From assembly GCF_030269925.1 (NCBI RefSeq), contig NC_085118.1:17481001-17545000 (forward strand): a DNA stretch of 64,000 nucleotides. Reading direction: 5' to 3'. Below the pieces are notes generated by a model, which saw only the letters and a list, made by a program, of their open reading frames with translations, searched no databases and was not told the origin of the DNA. Position numbers and translations under genes: made by a program. This stretch comes from Bombyx mori. Taxonomy: Eukaryota > Arthropoda > Insecta > Lepidoptera > Bombycidae. Below, in pieces: positions 55,080 through 64,000 of this stretch. The first letter of the stretch is position 1, and every line of letters starts with the position of its first letter.

Positions 55080-58000
55080 TTTTTTTTTTATTGCCCTTGT
55101 AGGCAGACGAGCATACGGCCCACCCGATGGTGAGTGGTTACCGTCGCCCATGGACTTCAGCAATGCCAGGGGCAGAACCAAGCCGCTGCCTATGTCATAG
55201 CGCTCGGGAAACACCGTGGAGGGGAGCTCATTCCATAGCCGGTTGGTACGTGACAAAAAAGACCTCTGGAAACGCACTGTCGATGACCGCAGTGGCTCCA
55301 GGTAGTATGAATGAACTCTACTCCGGTGGCGGGCGGTGCGATGGTAAAAACGAGATGCCGGTATCATCTCGAACAATTCCTCAGAGCATTCCCCATGGAA
55401 CATTCGGTAAAAAATACAGAGGGATCCGAAGTCCCTCCGCAGACCCAAAGGTTCTAAACGATCCGCGAGAATGGGATTATCGACGATCCGAACGGCCCTC
55501 CTCTGTATGGAGTCAAATGGAAGAAGCTGGTATTTGGGAGCCCCGGCCCAGAGATGGGAGCAGTACTCCACGCGAGGCCGGACTTGTGCTTTATAAAGCA
55601 AAAGTCTTTGTCCAGGCGTGAAATACCGCTTTGCTCTGTTGAGGACTCCCAGCATTTTGGTCGCCAACTTAGCTTTGCCTTCCAAATGACTCCGAAATTG
55701 GACATCACTCGAAATGTCGACCCAAGTATCCCGATACTCTCGGAAGGTTGCAGGGATACTCCTTGGAATTGCGGCGCCATGACAAAGGGGTCTTTCTTCG
55801 CAGTGAACGCGCAAACTTGTGTCTTCAACGGGTTGAATTGAACTAAGTTCGATTCACCCCATTCGGAGACTCGCCCCAGAGAGTTCTCCACTTCAGACAC
55901 AAGTTTTGATCGTCTCTCTTGCACCACGCTCCGAGAAAGACCCTGATGGCCGATATATCGCGCATCCCCCGTGCTGTCGTCCGCATAGCAATGCATGCCA
56001 TCAATAGACAGCATGTCATTGATATACAGGATGAAAAGCGTGGGGGAGAGCACCGAACCTTGTGGAACACTAGCATTAATGGTCATGGTATCAGAACAGT
56101 CACCGTCTACAACGACCGTGATGCTCCGCCCATCCAGAAAGCTAGCGATCCACTTGCAGAGATCCTCGGGGATTCCGTAAGATGGTAGCTTCGACAGAAG
56201 CGCCCTATGCCAGACCCTGTCGAAGGCCTACGCGATATCAAGGCTCACAGCAAGAGCCTCGCCCTTGCTCTCCAAGGCTTCAGCCCACCTATGAGTAAGG
56301 TATACAAGAAGATCGCCAGTTGAACGACCGTGACGGAAACCGTACTGTCGGTCACTGATCAGCTGGCGATCTTCAAGATACTTCAGGAGTTGTGTATTTA
56401 TTATTCGCTCCATCACCTTGGAAAGCAAGGAAGTTATCGCGATAGGCCTATAGGGTATTTCACGCCTGGACAGAGACTTGCGCTTTATAAAGCGCAGGTC
56501 CGACCTCGCGTGGAGTACTGCTCTGACCTCTGTGCCGGGGCTCCCAAATACCAGCTACTTCCATTTGACTCCATACAGAAACGGGCTGTTCGGATGGTCG
56601 ATAGTCCTGCTCTCGCGGATCACTTGGAACCTCTGGGTCTACGGAGGGACTTCGGTTCTCTCTGTGTTTTATACCGCATGGTCCATGGGGAATGCTCTGA
56701 GGAATTATTCGAGATGTTTCCCTAATCTCCTTTTTATCATCGCACCTCCCGCCATCGGAGCAGAGTTCATCCATATTATCTGGAACCGCTGCGTTCATCG
56801 ACAGTGCGTTTCCAAAGATCTTTTTTGCCACGTACCATCCGGCTTTGGAATGAACTCCCCTCCACGGTGTTTTCCGAGCGCTATGACATGTCCTTCTTCA
56901 AACGAGGCTTGCGGAGAGTACTTTATGGTAGGCAGCGGCTTGGCTCTGCCCCTGGCATTGCTGACGTCCATGAGCGACGGTGACCACTTACCATCAGGTG
57001 GGCCGTATGCTCGTCTGCCTACAAAGACGGAACCCTGTTAGTGCAATAAGAGAGGTGATACAAACGCGTTAGCGCAGGCGTCAGCTCAGGGGCGCACTTT
57101 TTCAGAACCACTGCGGGGATGCCATCTGGCCCACTCGACTTATGGACGTCCAGGAGTCGGACGGAGCTCCTGCCTGACTGCACACTGTGTGAAGCAGATT
57201 TCCGGCAGGGAGCTATCACACCGGGGGATGTTCGGTGGTGTGGCACCCCTGTCGTCCACAGTCGAGTTCGAGGCGAAGAGTTTGACCAGAAGGTCAGCCT
57301 TCTCTTTCGCACTGTGGGCCAGAGTGTAATCGGATTTGCGCAGTGGTGGGAGACTAAACCTGCAAAAGTTTCCTTCTGCAGCTTTGGCGAGCGCCCAAAA
57401 AGCACAGCTCCCAGTGGGATAGCTCTTTAGTCGCTCGCCAACTCAAGCAACGTGCTCCGACTTCGCCTTGGCAATTACCTTCTTGTAGGACCTGGAAGCG
57501 GTGTTATATTTCCGCCTTTCCTCTGAGATGTTAGGATCCCGACGCCTCCTGGCATCATCCCATGCCACGTATGCGGACCGCTTGAAGTGTGCAGCATCCC
57601 TGCTGGCATTGTTATACCACGGTCTGCCGCGACCCCCAACGGGCACTTCAGAAGAGGGAATAAACAATTCCATCACCTGGAGCACCACGACTTTAAGACG
57701 GTCCGCACAGACGTCAGGATCAGCAGAGGAAAAGCCCCCATGGGTAGGATGCGTAAAATTCACGCAATCCATCCCAATCTGCTGACATATACCGCCAAAC
57801 TCTTCGATACCCGGTCGTCGTTCGACGACCAGGACGAGAGAGTGGTACGGCAGCACGGATAAGACAGTGATCAGACGATCCAATCGGAGCGTCGACCACC
57901 ACACTGTATCCGGCCGGATCCGTGGTCAGCAGAAGGTCCAACAGAGAAGGCTCGTGCCCCTCGATATCTGGGACACGGGTGGGCTGTGTCACCAGCTGGG

Positions 58001-58115
58001 AGAAGCCGTAGGCCAAGGCGAAATCGTAGGCAGTCCGACCCGGGAGGTCAGTGGTTCTGGACCCCAACCACTCTTGGTGGTGAGCGTTAAAGTCTCCAAG
58101 AACCACCACCTCCTA
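55080..58115 (-). mobile_element. Jockey-type non-LTR retrotransposon, 5'-truncated and split
   Basis: On the minus strand, 58109-57720 is the end of an apurinic-type endonuclease (VVLGDFNAHHQEW; SDH in GSSDHCLI). A linker follows (57904-57443). The reverse transcriptase begins at 57405-57040 and resumes after an inversion at 56455-55454 (YGFRHGRSTGD; catalytic YADDS). The thumb and end lie at 55814-55071 (YKAQVRPRVEYCSHLW). A T tract at 55080-55090 marks the 3' tail. Several stops and frame shifts occur, for example a stop just before AFDRVWHRALL. It is dead, but most RT motifs are still readable. Confidence 0.85.
56455..57030 (+). mobile_element. 3' fragment of the same LINE family inserted in reverse
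   Basis: On the plus strand it reads YFTPGQRLALYKAQVRPRVE, then SIQKRAVRMVDSPALADHLEPLG, then the 3' UTR ending AGGTGGGCCGTATGCTCGTCTGCC. It sits exactly where the host LINE's RT reading is broken, between CTNRVPS and YRPIAITSLLSK, with a few tens of codons of the host lost. Confidence 0.8.
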
Positions 58116-58129
58116 CTATGCACTAAGCA

Positions 58130-58195
58130 CACTGATGTATATAGGCTCCTGCAACCACTTAATACTCGGTGGACCGTGAGCGCCACGTTGTTCTG
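58130..58195 (+). repeat. short Bm1-like 3' fragment
   Basis: GATGTATATAGGCTCCTGCAACCACTTAATACTCGGTGGACCGTGAGC follows Bm1's end but is diverged. Confidence 0.4.
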
Positions 58196-58309
58196 CTAGT
58201 TGTCATTACCTTCCATACTTCCATAGCAACAGTAAATAAGACTCACTTTTCCAATGTTTTTTTTTAAAGGATTACTGGTGGCCCGGAGGCCTTTCCAGTT
58301 TCACCAAGA

Positions 58310-58620
58310 CAGGTGGGCGAGCAATAGCTCAGCCAGGGGGATGGGATTGGCTAACAGCTGCCTGAGCGCCTCCGAAGGAGACCTAACTTCTCAAGAGTAG
58401 CTGCTTCGCGAATGAATCTACGAGTACTACCGCACCGGAATCGCGACGCGCTGCGAAGATCTGGCGAGAAACTCAGCGAGCCGATGCATGGGTTAGGTTG
58501 CGCGTCGAACTTTTTGTAGAGTTCAAGGAGTACGGTTACCGGGTCCCTAAGCCTGCTCCTGGTGTTAAAGCTGAAGGCGCCTAATGCAAGAGTTATTGTA
58601 TCTGATAGATCCGTAAGGAC
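58310..58620 (-). repeat. dispersed repeat family G, second copy
   Basis: Inverse of 45500-45807: CACCAAGACAGGTGGGCGAG, GCTAACAGCTGCC, CGCCTCCGAAGGAGACCTAAC and GATCTGGCGAGAAACTCAGC. Confidence 0.7.
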
Positions 58621-58799
58621 GTGTCTAGGGCGTCGACGGTGACTGGCTCCTGCGTGCTCAGGATTTAGGGAGTAGTCAGCGGTGGCAACAATAAGCCGAT
58701 TATCATGACGCATTTGTTTTGTGCGACAATTGTCACTCATATTTACACAAAGGATGAACACTAAAAAGGAAGCTTTTATAGAAAATCCAAAAAATTTAG

Positions 58800-59230
58800 A
58801 ACACTGCGATTTGTGAGGTGCGGGGCGTCAATAGTGTTACGCGCTGGGCTTCGCGATAAATAAAAATTCCACCGAAGTAAGGATTAAAACACTATTTAAC
58901 ACTTAGAACACTTACAGAGCACTTTACAATTCGTAACTAGCTTCTTCCGTTTAGTTTCGCTTCGAGTAGTTCCGATTACTAACTGACTTCGTGGCATCTC
59001 TGCAACGATTTTATAGTCGATACGACATCTCGAGTTATCAGAACATTCCTGAACGGTCGTGTAGTTTCGACACGTGTTTACGCTATTTGATAATAGATGG
59101 CGGTGTACCTAGCGTTCTCGATCTTGCTAGACCTTACGATGTTCGTTTCTGCTATTTGCCGATAGATTGCGTTAATCTTACCAACGTAGCAATAGTTTAA
59201 ACATTTTAGTGATTTATTTAGTGACAGACA
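58800..59230. other. possible unclassified repeat
   Basis: The stretch around GTGGCATCTCTGCAACGATTTT to TGATAATAGATGGCGGTGTACC reads like a dispersed element, with no coding and no repeat partner inside the window. Unconfirmed. Confidence 0.2.
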
Positions 59231-59384
59231 AGATAATATCATAATATTTTATTAATATCTTAAAAAGCACCTCACGTTTATTTTAACAATAATATTATTT
59301 TTTAGTTGGATTTTCTATAAAAACATGTTTTTTAGTTTTTTTTTTAAACTATTATTCATTTTTCATTTTATAGTTTAAGTAGCA

Positions 59385-59670
59385 TTATGTATCATAGCCG
59401 GTCATCGTTCTCGTCGAACCCGTCGCTTGTGAGGAAGGGCTTGACGAGAAAATTAACCCACAGACACAGCCCACTGAGTTTCTCGCCGGATCTTCTCAAT
59501 GGGTCGCGTTTCCGATCCGGTGGTAGATTCTGCGGAGCATGGCTCTTGCTAGGGTTTGTCAGATCGATCTGGCAAGATCGTCAGGTTTGAGCCCCGTGAG
59601 CTCACCTACTAGTTAAGGTTACGCTGAAATAGCCTCTCAAGGATAACTTAGGTAGGAAAAAAAAGTAGGT
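59385..59670 (+). repeat. repeat family B, well-preserved copy
   Basis: GGTCATCGTTCTCGTCGAACCCGTCGCTTG to GAGCCCCGTGAGCTCACCTACTAG, then CTGAAATAGCCTCTCAAGG and a short A-rich end. It shares the order seen at 38790. Confidence 0.75.
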
Positions 59671-60172
59671 AACATAAATTATTCATTCATGTTCAGTATT
59701 CTGTGTAACTATTCATTATGTCAAATAAAACAGTTTCCAAATTTGCTAAGTAAAAAAAAGAAGGCGCCCAAATGAATTTGTTGTTTCGACTGCCGAAAGT
59801 AAATAACGGGTCTGTTTGAAATACGTATTGAACTCGGTCTTTGATAAGTATTGCAAATTTCGAGTTAATCTAACGTTTTGAAGGGGGTCAAAATTACGTT
59901 TAAAGATTCCGTTACCTTACAAATGACGCTAAAAAAGCCTGCTAAAAGACAAGTCATTTCTTTCGATTGTTGCACTTTCAATCAGAATGGAATAGAACAC
60001 TTCAGAAATTTTCACTGCGACCCGGAAATGAACCCTCGGTGAAATGAAACATGTATAATTTCTGCTCGCGATAGAAAGAGAGAGAAATACCCATGAAGGT
60101 TCCTGGGAGCGTGGCGCGAACAGCACTTCTTTGAACCCGAGGGTGGGACGTCCCCGCAACATCCTGCTGCAA

Positions 60173-60625
60173 GTCGTCGTGGCCTAACGGATAAGACGTC
60201 CGATGCATTCGTGTTGAGCGATGCACCGGTGTTCGAATTTCAGGCGGGTGTCAATTTTTCTAATGAAATACGTACTCAATAAATGTTCACGATTGACTTC
60301 CACGGTGAAGGAATAACATCGTGTAATAAAAATCAAACCCACAAAATTATAATTTGCGTAATTACTGGTGGTAGGACCTCTTGTGAGTCCGCGCGGGTAG
60401 GTACCACCGCCCTGCCTACTTCTGCCGTGAAGCAGTAATGCGTTTCGGTTTGAAGGGTGGGGCAGCCGTTGTAACTATACTTGAGACCTTAGAACTGATA
60501 TCTCAAGGTGGGTGGCGGCATTTACATTGTAGATGTCTATGGGCTCCAGTAACCACTTAACACCAGGTGGGCTGTGAGCTCGTCCACCCATCTAAGCAAT
60601 AAAAAAAAATAAAAAATAAAAATTT
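60173..60625 (+). mobile_element. Bm1 SINE, full length
   Basis: Complete head (GTCGTCGTGGCCTAACGG, GGTGTTCGAATTTC), body and the A-rich tail AATAAAAAAAAATAAAAAATAAAAA. The most complete independent copy in the window. Confidence 0.95.
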
Positions 60626-60734
60626 GTACCAGAGCCCCGATGAAACTTGAAGGTCGTATCACTTACCTTGGATCGAAGTTTCGATTACGTGGTCTATACG
60701 TTGACATAAAAATATTTTTCAATCCAATTTCAGG

Positions 60735-60955
60735 AGTATGAACCCCCAAAGTGGCTTGCATGAACTCCCCTACACAACGTTTCCTTGGCGCTGTGAAATG
60801 TCTTTCTTCCAACGATGTTTAAGGCGCCCTCGGGGGCGGGCAGCCGCTTGGCGTTGACCCTGGCATTACCGTATACCGTCCATAAACGACGGTGACTACT
60901 TACCCTCTGATGGGCACATCTTCGTCTGCCCAAGAAAGCAATCCAAAATAAAAAA
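60735..60955 (+). mobile_element. 3' end of the Jockey-type LINE with A-rich tail
   Basis: CATGAACTCCCCTACACAACG, GGCATTACCGTATACCGTCC and ACGGTGACTACTTACC match the last codons and 3' UTR of the LINE at 55080-58115; a tail AATAAAAAAGAATG follows. Confidence 0.7.
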
Positions 60956-61019
60956 GAATGAGAGTTTACGCTAAGTTAAATTACTAAACATGCTAAGTTT
61001 CTCAACATAATCAGTAAGG

Positions 61020-61184
61020 TTATACTAGTTCGGTAGATGTGGTCGTCGCGGCGACCTCCCCGAGCGCGCGGGCGACGCTCAAGGACGCCTCTACAGTCAC
61101 TCCGTCGAAACGTAGCTGAACCAAGGATTTTTTGTAATTATAATTAACGCTCAGGGCCGGGTCAGCTGCCACGCGGCGCGCCAT
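61020..61184 (-). CDS. uncharacterised 54-codon ORF or terminal exon, GC-rich
   Basis: An open frame starting MARRVAADPALSVNYNYKK and ending in ATTTSTELV before TAA, with GC-biased third positions unlike its AT-rich neighbours. The frame is also open for eight codons upstream to a TAG that could act as a splice acceptor. It lies 170 bp downstream of the Chk1 stop codon on the same strand. It could be a small gene, a terminal exon of an alternative transcript, or the last exon of another gene. I do not recognise it. Confidence 0.4.
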   Translation of the reverse strand: MARRVAADPALSVNYNYKKSLVQLRFDGVTVEASLSVARALGEVAATTTSTELV

Positions 61185-61255
61185 CAGCGCGATCCGTATG
61201 GAGCTCGTCTACGGAGTGATCATTTAATGGAAACGACGTTTATTCAACATCTATC

Positions 61256-61261
61256 TTTATT
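61256..61261 (-). terminator. candidate polyadenylation signal of Chk1
   Basis: Minus-strand AATAAA about 95 nt downstream of the Chk1 stop; a second lies at 61239-61244. Confidence 0.45.
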
Positions 61262-61354
61262 ATAAAAAAATCAATGTACTGAAATATCACAAATATAAAA
61301 CTTTGCAAGGCACAGAATTTTTGGTTCAAATCACAACTGACGCACACATCAGGT

Positions 61355-63177
61355 TCAATCTGCGGGCCCCGGGGCCGCGTCCTGCAGCATGGGCTCGGCG
61401 AGCGGCAGCGCGGGCCCCAGCGCGGGCGCGGGCGCGGCCAGCGGCTGCAGCGCCGCGCGGAGCCGCAGGAAGCAGCGCTTGAACTGCAGCCCGCATCCTC
61501 GCGAGCGGCGGAACTCCAGCACGGCGCGCGCCTCGTGGCCCGGCGGCAGCGGCGCGGCCCACGCGCGCACGCGCAGCTCCGCGGCCGCCAGCACGCGCAC
61601 GCGCACGTGCAGCGCCCGCACCGCCAGCCCCGCCGCCCGCGCCGCCTCCTCCAGCGCCGCCAGCGCCTCGCGCGCGCCGCAGCGCAGCCACACGCGCGTC
61701 CGGCGCCGCACCAGCCGCTGCGACACGGCCGCCTCCACCACGAGCTCGTCGGCGTGCGCGGGCTGCGAGTGCCACAGCAGCGCCTCCATGTCGTCCTGCG
61801 ACAGCTCGTTGGGCGAGGCGGGCCCCGGGCCGCAGGACGGCTGCGAGCACCACGCGCGAGGTTCGTCCCTCAAAGGTCCTGAGAAACCAGCCCCGTTTAC
61901 TATCCGGAAACTGCCCGGGATTACTTTATGGTCCTAAGAATCAGTACCCCCCGGTGTCGAACGATCTCCTCCCGTACGGCGGCAGTGGCGTTGAGACGGC
62001 GCGACGCGATGCTTTGGTAATCTAGCTTTATGAACGGAATGATGTCACGGAGCTAAATCGCCAAAGCGTCGCAGCGCGCCCGGCGGCGGATGCGGCAGGC
62101 GCGGCGGGTGCGGCAGGCGCGGCGGGTGCGGCAGGCGCGGCGGGTGCGGCAGGCGCGGCGGGTGCGGCGGACGTGTCGGCGGAGGCCGCGCTGAGGCACG
62201 AGGCGGCTCTGAGACCGGCACCACTCAGAGTCACCTAGTACCTGAGGCGGCCGCCCGCCTCCGTCTCCCGCGGCGACGAGTTCCACACAGCAAAACGATT
62301 AAATAACAGTAGTAATGTCTACTGCGATTACTTGTAATATGAATTCAAGTAAATAGAATTTAGCCATGTCCTAGTTTCTAATTTGTTTGTTACCCAATCA
62401 TAGGTTCAGAACTCCATTATGGAACCTTATGAGTAACTACTGGTGGAGCCGCCGTGCCTTACTCTGCATCTCAAAAACACTCAATTGTTAAACATAAGGT
62501 CGCGCCAGCTGTCGGAAGATGTCATTGTCACAAAACATTCCGTCAACTATTTACAATCTCAGATCACACAGACAGCGCGTATAAATACCGATTAAAAGAA
62601 TATGACACATTCAGGTATTAGATTCACATAGCACTAGACGAGCCGGACTGGGCGGGATCCAGAATGATGAAACTTGTTCAGTTGTCCCGGGGTACAGTTG
62701 CTCGTGTGACGCTGCGCCCAGCGACTACCAGTCGACAGTAGATACTTTACTACAGCACCACTAACAAGTACAACAGCATGTGTTGATGTTACCCAGACTA
62801 TAACACTATCTTTGAACAAAATTTACTTTTCATCTAACCTATTTAGCCATTTATGTATAATTGAGTAAAAACATAAATTTTCAAATTTATATGTAGTTGC
62901 GCATTACTACCGTTAGACGGAGGTGGGTACCGACCTGAGGTGCGGTCCCTGGTCCAGGGGTGCGCGAGCACGTCGGCCAGAGCGGGGCGCCGCGCGGGGT
63001 CGGGGTGCAGTGCCGCACGCAGTAGCGACGCGCACCGCAGCGGCAGCTTGTGCCACGGCGCGCCCGCCTTCGCAGAGTCCGCCGCGCCCGCTCTCGCCGA
63101 GTCCGCCCCGTCCGCCGCGCCCCCCACCCACGCCGCGTACCGCGCGTCCGAATGCGACGCACGCTCCCACGGCAATT
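61355..63177 (-). CDS. grp: checkpoint kinase 1 (Chk1/grapes), 3' exons only
   Basis: Chk1 is the Ser/Thr kinase of the DNA-damage and replication checkpoint. Exon 63177-62931 encodes the end of the kinase C-lobe: ELPWERASHSDARYAAW, then PWHKLPLRCASLLRAALHPDPARRPALADVLAHPW, matching Chk1 subdomains X-XI. The terminal exon, about 61878-61355, has CSQPS (like the SFSQP region of Chk1) and ends in a KA1-like domain with SRGCGLQFKRCFLRLRAAL, close to the conserved GCGLEFKRRF segment. A GC-rich Ala/Pro-repeat region between them (62028-62200) may be an exon: its acceptor fits the preceding phase, but its only donor does not fit the last exon, so the middle is unresolved. The ATP-binding lobe and catalytic loop must lie to the right of the window. 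The Ala/Arg-rich composition reflects extreme GC content. Confidence 0.75.
62091..62170. repeat. 18-bp minisatellite in the Chk1 region
   Basis: At least four nearly exact copies of GCGGCAGGCGCGGCGGGT. On the minus strand they encode the repeating hexapeptide AAPAAP (or other Pro/Arg-rich hexapeptides in the other frames). In-frame unit changes would alter length by six residues if it is exonic. Confidence 0.85.
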
Positions 63178-63529
63178 CTGTATACGTCATTTAACGATAA
63201 CGTCATCATGCCGTTCTATAATCTCCCTCAACCAGACGTTGATTGATACATATTACAAATAGTGTTATCGCACAATAATACAAAATAGTTTACGAACATG
63301 AGGACACGATGCTTGAGCGGGTAATTAACATGTAGCTCCAGGGGTACCGCCTTAACGATGACCAGCTGATTAGCGACGGTGAAGGATTCTTTTTAATATG
63401 GCGCCGAAATTCCACTGCATATTCCCTAAAACCTTCAGAACCTCTCGGGGATTCTAGGGATCGACTTTTCGAGCGGTGGTCAACATTGGAATCAGTTGAG
63501 AGTAAAGCCAAGTTAGTATCTAAAACGTA

Positions 63530-63605
63530 CAGCGAAGCCGTACGTCACGTCTGGACAAAGACTTGTGCTTTACATAGCAGCAGTGCGGGCTCGCGCAGGG
63601 CGCTG
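63530..63605 (+). repeat. short Jockey-type LINE fragment
   Basis: CTGGACAAAGACTTGTGCTTTACATAGCAGCAGTGCGGGCTCG matches the LINE segment coding GQRLLLYKAQVRPRVE at 55555-55620. Confidence 0.55.
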
Positions 63606-63619
63606 CTCCCGGCATTCTT

Positions 63620-64000
63620 CATTACTGAAGGTCGTGTCCCTGAAACCTAACCGGTGCTTGTCTCGTGAGCTGTTTCCGCTCCAGCCGGTCCTCAGCTTCT
63701 CGAATGGCGGTTGCGACTGGCAGCACAGTTAGGGCGGTTATTTAATGACACCAGCGGCTAGGTGATCGGCTGCGGGGTCTCTTTCCTTCTAGTTGGCCCG
63801 TCACAATCACTTTGTCCAAGCTATCTGACTGTCGGCGGACAATGTGACCGAAGAAGCAGAGGATCCTCTGGTAACAGATTGTTGAGAGCCTGACTCGGAT
63901 GCGAAGTTGATCTAGAATAGATTTGTCCTCTTGACTGTCCACGGAATTCGGAGCATTCGTCTCCAACAACACATTTCAAATGCGTTTATTTTCTTGCGCT
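63620..64000 (-). pseudogene. RTE-type RT C-terminal fragment, cut by window edge
   Basis: The minus frame 63972-63742 reads ILDQLRIRVRLSTICYQRIL, FFGHIVRRQSDSLDKVIVTG and GKRPRSRSPSRW; with a frame change it continues AIREAEDRLERKQLTRQ. These are endonuclease-reverse transcriptase C-terminal motifs. The catalytic region would lie beyond the window. Confidence 0.7.

Noticed and set aside
61326..61937. Ala/Arg-rich frames of 115-182 codons overlapping the Chk1 end
   Set aside because: Shadows of a GC-rich exon; only the 61355-61878 minus frame carries Chk1-like motifs.

Overview
This is an AT-rich eukaryotic, lepidopteran window, almost certainly silkworm (Bombyx). The main evidence is about a dozen copies and fragments of the tRNA-headed Bm1 SINE. 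Genes are split by GT-AG introns, exons are GC-rich in an AT-rich background, and Tc1/mariner, RTE-like and Jockey-like element remains are dense. No prokaryotic or viral gene organisation is seen.

Layout. 1-985: mariner and RTE-type relics. 1335-1844 (+): an intronless 169-codon gene I do not recognise. 1845-7700: AT-rich sequence with one decayed DDE transposase. 7923-9212 (-): an intronless membrane-anchored GH18 chitinase (Cht11-like). It is divergent from 10213-13564 (+), a four-exon Ninein/Bsg25D-like centrosomal coiled-coil gene whose splice phases all close (803 aa). 13684-21567: a nearly perfect tandem duplication (two 3,932-bp copies, 20-bp filler) filling the space between two convergent genes. 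22072-32269 (-): a nine-exon gene assembled by splice phase (461 aa: signal peptide, MANSC domain, LDLa module, proline-rich stalk, transmembrane segment, basic tail), resembling LRP11 and Drosophila loaf. Its 5.95-kb intron 6 holds a whole TA-flanked Tc1/mariner-superfamily transposon whose catalytic spacing is DD82E-like, itself broken by a LINE insertion.

33422-53200 (+): a PPP1R14 (CPI-17/PHI-1 type) protein phosphatase 1 inhibitor gene, with five phase-consistent exons (144 aa) and a second candidate first exon 10.7 kb upstream that would give a 112-aa form. Its introns are packed with nested repeats, including a Tc1 element with 187-bp terminal repeats. 54596-60950: Bm1 copies, a decayed Jockey-type LINE invaded by an inverted fragment of its own family, and other repeats. 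61355-63177 (-): the 3' end of the checkpoint kinase Chk1/grapes (last part of the kinase C-lobe and the KA1-like C-terminus); its upstream exons lie beyond the window. A GC-rich 54-codon ORF sits just downstream of it.

The genes are not an operon and I see no evidence that they form one system. The points most worth a second look are the tandem duplication, the DD82E-like transposon with its nested insertion, the alternative first exons of the phosphatase inhibitor gene, and the layered repeat insertions. I did not find a convincing undescribed multi-gene system.
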